From JABDGR01 sp964561455 (GTDB lineage: Bacteria; Verrucomicrobiota; Verrucomicrobiia; Opitutales; JABDGR01): 64,000 nucleotides of DNA. The stretch is from NCBI GenBank assembly GCA_964561455.1, contig CAZLPS010000001.1, forward strand, positions 53,854 to 117,853, in the 5' to 3' direction. Positions 51,123 to 59,652 of the stretch are shown one piece after another; position 1 is the first letter of the stretch; the number at the start of each line of letters is the position of its first letter. A program made the position numbers and the translations under genes. The notes below the pieces were generated by a model that was given only the letters and a program-made list of their open reading frames with translations, did no database searches and was not told the origin of the DNA.

Positions 51123-53036
51123 ATGTTCAAATTCATCCGCATCGCCATTTTTGCCATGCTGGCTGCAGCCTCCGCTCACTTGGCGGGCGCGGATCTGCCG
51201 CCGCCACCCAACCAGGTGGTCCTGCAACTGAAATGGAAGCACCAGTTCCAATTCGCCGGCTATTATGCGGCCATCGCCCAGGGCTTTTACAAGGACGCCG
51301 GCCTCGACGTGGTTTTGCATGAGGCCGAGCCCGGCCAGGATGCCGTGCGCGAGGTCTTGAGCGGACGCGCCAATTTTGGCGTGGGCACCTCGGATCTCCT
51401 CCTCAAGCGTCAACATGGCGACCCGGTGGTCGTCCTGGCGGCGATTTTCCAGCATTCGCCGCTCGTGTTGCTCACGCGCGAAGGCAGCGGCATCAAGGAC
51501 ATCCAGGACGTGCTTAACCAGCCCATCATGATCGAGCCGGAATCCGCCGAGTTGTATGCTTATTTCAAATATGAAGGCGTGGACCCCGCCAAACTCAAGG
51601 TTGTGCCGCACACCTTTGACATCGCCGACCTGCTGTCGGGCAAAGTCGCCGCGATGTCCGCCTATTCCACGGATGAGCCTTACCGCCTGACGCAGGCCGG
51701 GGTCAAGCCGCTGGTGTTCACGCCGCGCGCCGGGGGTATTGATTTTTATGGCGACAACCTTTTCACCACGGAAGCGGAGCTGCGCGACCATCCTGACCGC
51801 GTGCGTGCTTTCCGCGAGGCCAGCCTTAAAGGCTGGCAATTTGCGATGGACCATCCGGAGCAAATCGTGGACCTCATCCTTAAGACTTATAACACTCAGG
51901 GCAAAACCCGCGAGCAACTGTTGTTTGAAGCCCGGCAGACTGCCGATTTGATGCATCCCGAATTAATTGAGGTTGGCCACATGAATCCCGGCCGGTGGCA
52001 GCGCATGGCTGAAACCTACGCCGAATTCAACATGCTGCCGCGCGATTTCCCCCTTGTCGGCTTCCTGTATGACCCCAATCCCACGCCCAATTTTGTTCCG
52101 TTGTATTGGACTCTCGCCATTGTTTCGGTCATGGCGCTGGTCGCCTGGGCTTGGATTTTGCCGCTGCACCGGCTAAATTCGCGCCTGCGCGAAAACCTCG
52201 CTCGCGAACATGCCCTGTCCGTGGAATTGGGCCATGCCAAGAACGCCGCTGAATCCTTGTTGGTGGAATTGCGCCAGGCCAAGGACGCCGCCGAGTCCGC
52301 CGACGACGCCAAGGGCCGCTATCTCGCCGTGATGTCCCACGAGGTGCGCACGCCCCTGAGCGGGCTCATCAGTCTCACTGAGCTTTTGCAGGAGGAAATG
52401 CCGGCGCCCGAACGCCAGCAGACCCTCGCCATCATGCGCACCACCGGCGAGGAAATGCTCAAACTTATCAATGATATCCTGGAGTATTCCAAAATTGAAT
52501 CCGGCCGCCTCGAACTCGATCAACAGCAAATGGAAGTCTCGGCGCTGGTGGACGACCTCTGCCGTCTCTATTCGGCCTCGGCCAGGGAGAAATCCCTCGA
52601 ATTCAAGGTCGAGGTGGCGCCCGGAACTCCCGCCGTCATTAACACCGACGTGCAGCGCGTGCGGCAAATTCTCAGCAATTTGCTGGTCAACGCGCTCAAA
52701 TTTACGGAATCCGGCCAGGTCTCCCTTGCGCTAAGTGCCCGCCGCGAGCCCGCCGCCACCCTGCCCGGCGCCCCGCCGTTGTGGCGTTGGCACTTCGTGG
52801 TGCAGGACACCGGCTTGGGGATTTCTCCGGTGCAGGCTTCCGGGTTATTTAATCCTTATGCCCAAGCCCATCCCGGCATTGCCCGGCGATTTGGCGGCAC
52901 TGGTTTGGGCTTGGCCATTTCCCGGCAGTTGGCGCGGCTCCTCGGTGGTGATCTGGTCCTGGCCGAAAGCGCACCCGGTCGCGGTGCAACTTTCGTCTTG
53001 GAAATCGTCGCTCAGGATGGCGCAATGCCCGCGTAA
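51123..53036 (+). CDS. NMT1/THI5-like binding protein fused to a histidine kinase (copy 1)
   Basis: A 637-residue sensor kinase. After a signal peptide (IFAMLAAASAHLAGA near 8-22), residues about 30-290 are an NMT1/THI5-like solute-binding domain (LKWKHQFQFAGYYAAIAQGF near 36-55; VGTSDLLLKR; FHxx-like YKDAGLDVVLHE). A membrane segment follows at about 328-348, then a coiled coil and a kinase: His406 in VMSHEVRTPLSGLISLTE, N-box NLLVNALKF, G1 QDTGLGI and G2 RFGGTGLGLAIS. No receiver domain is attached and no response regulator is nearby. It probably senses a pyrimidine- or nitrile-like solute in the periplasm. The gene follows the ankyrin gene by seven bases. Confidence 0.9.
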   Translation: MFKFIRIAIFAMLAAASAHLAGADLPPPPNQVVLQLKWKHQFQFAGYYAAIAQGFYKDAGLDVVLHEAEPGQDAVREVLSGRANFGVGTSDLLLKRQHGDPVVVLAAIFQHSPLVLLTREGSGIKDIQDVLNQPIMIEPESAELYAYFKYEGVDPAKLKVVPHTFDIADLLSGKVAAMSAYSTDEPYRLTQAGVKPLVFTPRAGGIDFYGDNLFTTEAELRDHPDRVRAFREASLKGWQFAMDHPEQIVDLILKTYNTQGKTREQLLFEARQTADLMHPELIEVGHMNPGRWQRMAETYAEFNMLPRDFPLVGFLYDPNPTPNFVPLYWTLAIVSVMALVAWAWILPLHRLNSRLRENLAREHALSVELGHAKNAAESLLVELRQAKDAAESADDAKGRYLAVMSHEVRTPLSGLISLTELLQEEMPAPERQQTLAIMRTTGEEMLKLINDILEYSKIESGRLELDQQQMEVSALVDDLCRLYSASAREKSLEFKVEVAPGTPAVINTDVQRVRQILSNLLVNALKFTESGQVSLALSARREPAATLPGAPPLWRWHFVVQDTGLGISPVQASGLFNPYAQAHPGIARRFGGTGLGLAISRQLARLLGGDLVLAESAPGRGATFVLEIVAQDGAMPA

Positions 53037-53305
53037 ACCTCAAAGACCTGTTTGAACTCATGGGCCGCATTATTCTAGATTTCGGCCATCCCAACGGTGG
53101 GCTGTTTGCCCAAATGTCCAAATTCAATTTCAGCTCGGATTTTGGAATTTGAGATTTGTAATCTGAATTTCTTGGTTAAGGGCTGCCCTAAGGTAATCAC
53201 CCCAATCCATTTACATTCCCTTCCCTTGTCGCTTCCGCTTGAACACCCGTTTGATTTTCAATATTGAATCTAATGGATTTCGGGCCTCGCCATTCTACCT
53301 GCCGC

Positions 53306-55171
53306 ATGAGTTTTCTGGGCATTTTCCTGGCCGCATGCTTCGCGCTTTTGCGTATTCCTGTTTTGGCGGCCGACACCCCGCCAACGGGTGCCCAGATCAA
53401 ACTCCAGCTGAAGTGGTTGTACCAGGGCCAGTTTGCCGGTTACATTGTCGCCGTGGAGAAAGGCTACTACCGTGATGCCGGCCTTGACGTCACCCTCCTC
53501 GAAGGCCGGCCGGATTTTGATCCGACGCAGGCGGTCCTCGATGGCCACGCCAATTATGGCGTCGGCAACTCCGACCTCTTGCTGTTTCGCGCCAAAGGCC
53601 AGCCGGTCGTGGTCTTGGCCGACATCTTTCAGCACTCGCCGCTGGTACTCGTGTCCCGCGCCGCCAGCGGGGCGACCGACTTGCAGGCGCTGTACAACAA
53701 AAAGATCATGTGGATTCCCTCCGAGGCGGCGGAGATTATTGCTTATTTCAAACATGAGGGCGTGGACCCGTCCAAGCTCCACGCCCAGCCCCACTCGTTT
53801 AACCTCGAGGATTTTATCTCGGGGAAGGTGGATGCCATGTCCGCCTACAGCACCGACGAACCCTATAAACTCAAATTGCGCGGTTTCGATTTTTACACCT
53901 TTGTCCCGCGCTCGGGCGGCATTGATTTTTACGGCGACTGCCTCTTCACTACCGAAAGGGAAATTCGCGACCATCCCGATCGCGTGCGCGCCTTCCGCGA
54001 GGCCAGTCTCAAGGGTTGGAAATACGCCATGGATCACCCGGACGAGATCATTGACCTCATCCTCCGGAAATACAACGGCCAGGCCAACACCCGCGAATAC
54101 CTGCAATACGAGGCGCAGCAGATCGCAGAGTTGATGCACCCCGAATTGATCGAAGTCGGCCATATCAACCCGGGGCGGTGGGAGCATATTGCGGACACTT
54201 ATGCCGATCTGGGCATGATGCCGCGCGATTTTCCGCTCACGGGATTTCTCTACGACCCGAATCCCAAGCCCAATTATGGGCCGTTATATTGGACGCTCGC
54301 GATCGTTTCGCTCATCGCTCTCGCGGCGCTCCTGTGGGCCTTTCCGCTCTACCGCCTGAATTTGCGCCTGCGCGAAAATTTGGCCCGCGAACACGCGCTG
54401 CTGCTGGAGCTGGGCAAAGCCAAAGATGCCGCCGAAGCCGCGGATCAGGCCAAGAGCCGCTACCTTGCGGTGATGTCTCACGAGGTTCGCACCCCCCTGA
54501 GCGGGCTCATCAGCCTGACGGAACTCTTGCAGACGGAAAAGCAGCCGGAGGAACGGGAGCAAATGCTGGCCGTCATGCATACCACGGGCGAGGAAATGCT
54601 GAAGTTGATCAATGACATTCTCGAATTCTCGAAAATCGAGTCAGGCAGCCTTGAGTTGGAGAAAAATCCAATGGAGTTGTCCGCGTTGGTGGAGGACTTG
54701 CACCGGCTCTATTCCGCGTCCGCGATGGAGAAATCCCTGGATTTCAAGCTGGTGGTCGCCCCGGGAACCCCGGAGGTGATTCATACGGACGTGCGTCGCC
54801 TGCGGCAGATTCTGAGCAACCTGCTCGGCAATGCGCTCAAGTTCACCGACGCCGGTTCGGTTTCCCTCGAGGTCAGCGCCCGTCCTGAAACCACCGCTCC
54901 CCACGCCCCACCGCTCTGGCGGTGGCGGTTTGCTGTCAGGGACACGGGCCTGGGCCTCACTGCGGAACAAGCGATCGGACTTTTCAACCCTTACACGCAG
55001 GCCCACGCGGGCATCGCGCGCCGGTTTGGCGGCACGGGCCTCGGTTTGGCCATTTCCCGCCAGTTGGCGCGGCTCCTGGGCGGCGATTTGACCCTGGCCG
55101 ACAGCGCGCCGGGTAAAGGCGCAACCTTTGTGCTGGAAATTGTTGCATTGGACGGGGGCGAGCCAAAGTGA
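53306..55171 (+). CDS. NMT1/THI5-like binding protein fused to a histidine kinase (copy 2)
   Basis: A 621-residue paralog of the kinase upstream, in the same order: signal peptide (FLGIFLAACFALLRIPVLAA near 3-22), binding domain (LKWLYQGQFAGYIVAVEKGY near 36-55), membrane helix, coiled coil, and kinase with His392 in VMSHEVRTPLSGLISLTE. Kinase parts are strikingly similar to the first copy; binding domains less so (for example RQHGDPVVVLAAIFQHS and RAKGQPVVVLADIFQHS), suggesting different ligands. The ATG at 53306 was chosen because it gives a clean signal peptide; an ATG at 53273 is possible. It is 269 bases downstream of copy 1. No response regulator gene follows. Confidence 0.9.
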   Translation: MSFLGIFLAACFALLRIPVLAADTPPTGAQIKLQLKWLYQGQFAGYIVAVEKGYYRDAGLDVTLLEGRPDFDPTQAVLDGHANYGVGNSDLLLFRAKGQPVVVLADIFQHSPLVLVSRAASGATDLQALYNKKIMWIPSEAAEIIAYFKHEGVDPSKLHAQPHSFNLEDFISGKVDAMSAYSTDEPYKLKLRGFDFYTFVPRSGGIDFYGDCLFTTEREIRDHPDRVRAFREASLKGWKYAMDHPDEIIDLILRKYNGQANTREYLQYEAQQIAELMHPELIEVGHINPGRWEHIADTYADLGMMPRDFPLTGFLYDPNPKPNYGPLYWTLAIVSLIALAALLWAFPLYRLNLRLRENLAREHALLLELGKAKDAAEAADQAKSRYLAVMSHEVRTPLSGLISLTELLQTEKQPEEREQMLAVMHTTGEEMLKLINDILEFSKIESGSLELEKNPMELSALVEDLHRLYSASAMEKSLDFKLVVAPGTPEVIHTDVRRLRQILSNLLGNALKFTDAGSVSLEVSARPETTAPHAPPLWRWRFAVRDTGLGLTAEQAIGLFNPYTQAHAGIARRFGGTGLGLAISRQLARLLGGDLTLADSAPGKGATFVLEIVALDGGEPK

Positions 55172-55205
55172 TAGAACCGCCCCGCACCCTCACGGGAATT
55201 CCAAC

Positions 55206-56393
55206 ATGACCCGCGAGCCTACGCAAACACCGGACGACCCCGTCGAATACCCCGCCGGCACGGCCCCGCCCATGCTGCCGGGCGGCTACCAATGGTTGCG
55301 CACCGGGGCGCGTGCCCTGGCCAAGATGTTGGAGGCGATTGATCAGGCCCAAACCAGTATTCGCCTGGAAATGTATACCATCCAGCCCGGACAGCTCGGC
55401 GAGAAATTCCGCGATGCGCTCATTGCGGCGGCCCAACGCGGGGTGCAGGTGCGGGTGCTGATGGATGGTGTGGGTTCGATGCATTTGAGCCATGAGTTTT
55501 GGCAGCCATTGACGGCCGCTGGCGGCGAATACCGTTTTTTTAACCTCCCCGGGCGCATTCGCTTCGGCCTCCGCGACCATCGCAAGCTCATGGTCTGTGA
55601 TGACCATTTGGCGTTTGTGGGCGGGGTCAACATCGGCCCGGAGTACCTTGGCGACGGCGTGACGTCGGGCTGGCGGGATTTGGCGGTGCAATTTCAGGGC
55701 GCGCTGGCGCGGGCTTTGGGCGGCGCCTTCGATGAGATGTTTGCCCACGCCAAATTCAAGCACCCGAGCTTCGCCTGGCTCCGCCACGCCATCCGCCAGC
55801 GTCGGCTGATAGTGGGCCATTCCACGGTGTTGCTCATTGCGCCCGGCTGGCGGCACAATCCCATGATTCGCCTGCTCGCGCGCGATTTTCAACACGCGGA
55901 GTCCATCCGCATCATGGCCGCCTATTTCCTGCCGACCGGCCGGGTCCTGCATGCCTTGCGACGCGCGGCCCGCCGCGGTGCCAAAGTGCAGCTGATTCTC
56001 GCCGGAATTTCCGATGTGCCGCACATGCGCATGGCCGCGCGCAGCCTTTATCACCGGCTGCTGAAGAGCGGCGTGGAGATTTATGAATACCAGCCGCAGA
56101 TCCTCCACGCCAAAATGATCATTGTGGATGAAAATATTGTTTACGCGGGCTCGGCCAATTTCGACGTGCGCAGTCTGCATTTGAACTACGAATTGCTCTT
56201 GCGCGTTGAGCACCAGCGCCTGGCCCACGAAGCCGGTGAAATCTTCACCGCCGACCTCGCGCACTGCCATCGCGTGGAAATCGACGCCTGGCTCAAAACC
56301 CGCCATTGGTGGCGCCGCTGGTTGGACAATTGCGCCTATTTCTTGGCCGCCCGCATTGACCCCTTTCTCAGCAGCTTTTCCTGGCGCCGGTGA
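55206..56393 (+). CDS. Cardiolipin synthase-like phospholipase D protein
   Basis: A 395-residue PLD-superfamily protein with two HKD motifs. The first is DHRKLMVCDDHLAFVGG (His125) and the second is LHAKMIIVDENIVYAGSAN (His301). The N-terminal part lacks the two membrane helices of E. coli ClsA and resembles the shorter ClsB type. The enzyme would join phosphatidylglycerol molecules or otherwise transfer phosphatidyl groups at the membrane. It follows the second sensor kinase by 34 bases, so it may be a co-transcribed output gene. A nuclease role is a less likely alternative. Confidence 0.87.
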   Translation: MTREPTQTPDDPVEYPAGTAPPMLPGGYQWLRTGARALAKMLEAIDQAQTSIRLEMYTIQPGQLGEKFRDALIAAAQRGVQVRVLMDGVGSMHLSHEFWQPLTAAGGEYRFFNLPGRIRFGLRDHRKLMVCDDHLAFVGGVNIGPEYLGDGVTSGWRDLAVQFQGALARALGGAFDEMFAHAKFKHPSFAWLRHAIRQRRLIVGHSTVLLIAPGWRHNPMIRLLARDFQHAESIRIMAAYFLPTGRVLHALRRAARRGAKVQLILAGISDVPHMRMAARSLYHRLLKSGVEIYEYQPQILHAKMIIVDENIVYAGSANFDVRSLHLNYELLLRVEHQRLAHEAGEIFTADLAHCHRVEIDAWLKTRHWWRRWLDNCAYFLAARIDPFLSSFSWRR

Positions 56394-56457
56394 GGATTTC
56401 GCGAATATTTTGCAGGCTCTTGCGGCGGACGCGGGGCTAATTCCTTTGCCGGAATCA

Positions 56458-58101
56458 TCAAGGCGTCGGCCCTGGACTCGGTGTCGCATATACTGGACCT
56501 GTCATAATGAAGGTGGCTTTCAAAGATCGCGTCCACAGCGTCTGGCGCGGGCCGTTGACGAGTTGGAGGGGCGGAATGTCATTTATAGGATTGCCGTTGA
56601 GGATGACGCCGCTGAATCGCGGCTCATTTTCGGCGGGGTTGGGCGAGTCCGGAACCTCGAAAATAGTCTGCACCACTTCCACGACATATTTGATGCCGTC
56701 TTTCAAAGGGTAAACCATGTTCGGATAAGTCGATACTGGCGTGGAACTGGCTGTTCCCATGCGAACCTGCGCCTCGAACCCGCCGCGAATCTGAAAAAAG
56801 GAACGGCCAATGGGTGCCCGATTATTGGCCACAGCGGCAGAGATGAGAGTTCCCGGGCGGATGGGCGTTGCGGGCCGCGTTGTTCCCTCCGGATAAATGA
56901 ACATCTCTTCGGTCAGGCCCGCTTGATGCTTATCGTCCACCAGTACTTCCACTGGCTCCAAGCCGGATTGCGAAATGAAGGGCGTTAAGTCGTCCAACCC
57001 TGATGCTCCGGGTTGGCCCGCCCGGGCGAATCGCGTGAGTTCGCTCGGACTGGAATTGTGGCGCTGCGTGGACATTTCCGCCTCCAGCACCGCTTGCACC
57101 TGAATTTTTATGGGGTGGCGGTCTGTGGCATCGGCAGTTGCAGGGGTTGGAGATAAATTGGGCACCGGCGACAGAGAGGTGACGACGCCTTTTTCAGTTA
57201 CAAGAAAACGATAGGGTGGATACGGGCCCAGAAAGCGCGTGAGCGTAACTTCATAGCCTGCGCCGGTTAATTTTGCGGTGGCCCCTTCAAAGCCCCGTTC
57301 GGCGGGATTTGTGCAAAAGCGAAATTCCGTGCCGCTGGTTTGGGTGCGAATTTCAGCCGGCAGATTTCTCCAAGCCAGGGACCTCGCCCAATCCTTGTTG
57401 CCCACCGGCGCGTCCACAAATTGCCAGCTTCCAAGTAAGGCCGTTACCCTATCCCAATCTTCCCGGCTGACGGGCTCGCGTACGTAAACGTTGAGGCCAA
57501 ACTTGTTTCCATTCCGGAAAAAATACAGACGGAGGGTCGAAACGCCTGGATCTGCCCCGGGCTCGAACGCGTTTTTGGCGATCAGGGCGTGGAGATCTTT
57601 GACAGTTGGGTCTGCCTCCACCGCCAGCGGCGTTGATGCCAGGTCGGCCAAACCCATGGCAATATATATTTCCCCCGGCAGTAGCTGCTGGGCAACGGAA
57701 ACCGGTTGGGTTTGCCCTCCCAGCGAAGCCATTTCCTTCGCCACGCTGGCGGAAAACAATTCCGCCGGCAGTTGGGTTTGCCCTCCCAGCCAAGCCATTT
57801 CCTTCAGGTTCAAATCCGGCCGCCGATTGTCAATGGTGAGGAACCAGATGGCCCCGCCGTCGGGCAGGGGAGTGGCAAACGGTTTTTGACCAATTCGCCA
57901 ATCCTTCGGTACTTCGACGCTAAATCCATATTCCTTGTTTTCGTATACTTGGATTGAAGGATTGGGGGCGGCAGGCGTTACGCTTGCCGGCGCAATATCG
58001 GAGACTGAATGCGTGGCGTTCGGCGGGACAGTGCTATCCGCGCCGTCCAAGGGGATTGCGCCTTTCAGCAGGCAGAGAAGTGCCAGCAGGTAATTTTTCA
58101 T
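56458..58101 (-). CDS. Secreted protein of unknown function
   Basis: A 547-residue protein with a signal peptide (LLALLCLLKGAIPLDGA near 5-21). The N-terminal third (SIQVYENKEYGFSVEVPKDW near 49-68) is reminiscent of PsbP-like or uncharacterised beta-rich domains, and there is a late region with several Pro-rich turns. Two near-identical segments, KEMAWLGGQTQ and KEMASLGGQTQ, lie 22 residues apart and correspond to a 34-bp DNA repeat. The protein is on the minus strand, downstream (in transcription) of two tandem 502-residue proteins with the same kind of signal peptide. I do not recognise a family. Confidence 0.7.
   Translation of the reverse strand: MKNYLLALLCLLKGAIPLDGADSTVPPNATHSVSDIAPASVTPAAPNPSIQVYENKEYGFSVEVPKDWRIGQKPFATPLPDGGAIWFLTIDNRRPDLNLKEMAWLGGQTQLPAELFSASVAKEMASLGGQTQPVSVAQQLLPGEIYIAMGLADLASTPLAVEADPTVKDLHALIAKNAFEPGADPGVSTLRLYFFRNGNKFGLNVYVREPVSREDWDRVTALLGSWQFVDAPVGNKDWARSLAWRNLPAEIRTQTSGTEFRFCTNPAERGFEGATAKLTGAGYEVTLTRFLGPYPPYRFLVTEKGVVTSLSPVPNLSPTPATADATDRHPIKIQVQAVLEAEMSTQRHNSSPSELTRFARAGQPGASGLDDLTPFISQSGLEPVEVLVDDKHQAGLTEEMFIYPEGTTRPATPIRPGTLISAAVANNRAPIGRSFFQIRGGFEAQVRMGTASSTPVSTYPNMVYPLKDGIKYVVEVVQTIFEVPDSPNPAENEPRFSGVILNGNPINDIPPLQLVNGPRQTLWTRSLKATFIMTGPVYATPSPGPTP
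57706..57805 (-). repeat. 34-bp direct repeat inside the secreted-protein gene
   Basis: Positions 57706-57739 and 57772-57805 are identical in 33 of 34 bases and are spaced 66 bp (22 codons) apart, so the repeat keeps the reading frame. It encodes the repeated KEMAxLGGQTQ peptide. The high identity points to a recent in-frame duplication of 22 codons. Confidence 0.9.
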
Positions 58102-58123
58102 CGGACGGTTCGAATGAGAGAGT

Positions 58124-59632
58124 TTAAGGAAGTGCTGAGCTCGGCGCTGGCGGATGGAACTTCGCCTTGCTGCCCACTATTTCATCAACCACTTTTTGAT
58201 CCGCTCCCGGATTCTTGAGCAGCCGGGCGACGCACGCGTCGGCGAGCTGGGCCAGGGTGGCGTCGATTGCCGCCGGTTCTGTGGCGTCGCGCAATGCCAG
58301 GGCGCGGCGAAACAAATCCACGCAGGCGGCATCGAGCGCCGGATCGGCAATATTTTCCAGGGCCTTGATGATTGTAATTTGTTCGCCAAGGCTTACCGGC
58401 TGATGGCCTTTGAATGATGCCACCCAGCCCTGGGCGTCCACGGTTTTGAGCATCTCGGTGGCGCGATCCCATTGGGGATGCGGGTAAATCTGGGTCGTGC
58501 TGGAGGAGTTGACTCCGCCGACGCTGGTCGTGGTGCGGTGCAACAAAATAGCCCCCCTTAAGTTCCAGTCCGGCGGCAACGTGCCAGCCGCATCAATGGG
58601 GACGGGGGGAGTTTCGGCCGTCTGAGTTCTCATCGGGTCCGTTACGGCGAGGATAAAAGTATTGCCCCACTGTTTTTGGGCGGTGGTTAGCAGCGTGGCG
58701 CGGGTGGCGGCGTCAGGCTCGGCGAGGTATTTGGTGGTAAAATCGGTCACGCGCTGGCGGTGCCATTCGGCGATGGGGAGGGCGAGATATTTGAGGGCCG
58801 CGGATTTGGCGGCATCGGGGTAGTAAAACGCCAGCCGTTCAAAGGCATCTTGGTGCTGGGTGCGGAAATTGACAAATTGAAGGCGGTGAAAGGCCTCGCC
58901 GGTGGCGTCTTGGACAAGCGAGTCGCGATGTTGCTCCGGGGTGAGGTTGGCCCAGTCCCGGCGGGCGGCCTCGGCGAGGGCGGGGGTGTGGAGCGGCGAA
59001 TCAATGACGGCGTTGCTGGTGCCCTGATAGCGGGCCACGATCAGGGTGCGATCCACAATTTGGCCGAGTAACACATAGCACAAATCGCCCACGCGAACCG
59101 TATAACTGTCGCCGGGGCCGGAACCGCCGCGCATGGGAAATTGACCGAGCTGATTTAAGGTCGTCGGAATGCGCGCCGGGTCGTCCCGGTAGCGCGGATC
59201 GTATTCGTCGTTGAATAGGATGGTCCCAAAACGAGAGCCAGTAAGGGCCGCACCGGCCGCGCCGGTCGGAATGCCGGGGTTCCAGATCACCAGTTTTGTG
59301 TCCCGGGAATCAGTCAGATGATCGAGCAGTGACGGGACGGCAACGAGACCCAGTTCCACGATTTTGCGCATGACGGGCGGCGTTGGCGGAAGGACCGACT
59401 GGTTTAACCCGGAATTGATGACGGGCGGGCGGTCGTTGGCCAGGAACTTGCTCATGGTGGTGGCCTTGGAATTGACTCCGGCCGTTTCCGTGGAAACGTC
59501 AATCAACTGATCAATCAGTTTTTCCACCTCGGCATTGCGGGGCGGGGCGGCGGCCGGGGTGGGGGTGTCGGCCCCGAATAAGGGTGGCGCACCGATCAGC
59601 AACGCGGAAAAAATCAATAGTTGAAATCTCAT
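58124..59632 (-). CDS. Secreted protein of unknown function, tandem copy A
   Basis: A 502-residue protein with a signal peptide (LLIFSALLIGAPPLFGA near 5-21) and a Pro/Ala-rich stretch (TPTPAAAPP). The body includes VELGLVAVPSLLDHLTDSRD near 90-109 and GDLCYVLLGQIVDRTLIVAR near 181-200, which read as helical. A helical-repeat (HEAT-like) fold is possible but unproven. Its closest relative is the gene just upstream on the same strand (59653-61161). The two have similar order and length; the last 41 residues (from QLADACVARLL to the end) are identical, while the N-terminal part differs more. The role is unknown. Confidence 0.78.
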   Translation of the reverse strand: MRFQLLIFSALLIGAPPLFGADTPTPAAAPPRNAEVEKLIDQLIDVSTETAGVNSKATTMSKFLANDRPPVINSGLNQSVLPPTPPVMRKIVELGLVAVPSLLDHLTDSRDTKLVIWNPGIPTGAAGAALTGSRFGTILFNDEYDPRYRDDPARIPTTLNQLGQFPMRGGSGPGDSYTVRVGDLCYVLLGQIVDRTLIVARYQGTSNAVIDSPLHTPALAEAARRDWANLTPEQHRDSLVQDATGEAFHRLQFVNFRTQHQDAFERLAFYYPDAAKSAALKYLALPIAEWHRQRVTDFTTKYLAEPDAATRATLLTTAQKQWGNTFILAVTDPMRTQTAETPPVPIDAAGTLPPDWNLRGAILLHRTTTSVGGVNSSSTTQIYPHPQWDRATEMLKTVDAQGWVASFKGHQPVSLGEQITIIKALENIADPALDAACVDLFRRALALRDATEPAAIDATLAQLADACVARLLKNPGADQKVVDEIVGSKAKFHPPAPSSALP

Positions 59633-59652
59633 GGGTGGCTGATTTTTGGTGT

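Noticed and set aside
53037..53305. AT-rich AATTTGAGATTTGTAAT-like stretch between the kinase genes as a regulatory RNA
   Set aside because: No conserved structure or known riboswitch core can be seen; it is probably an intergenic low-complexity spacer.
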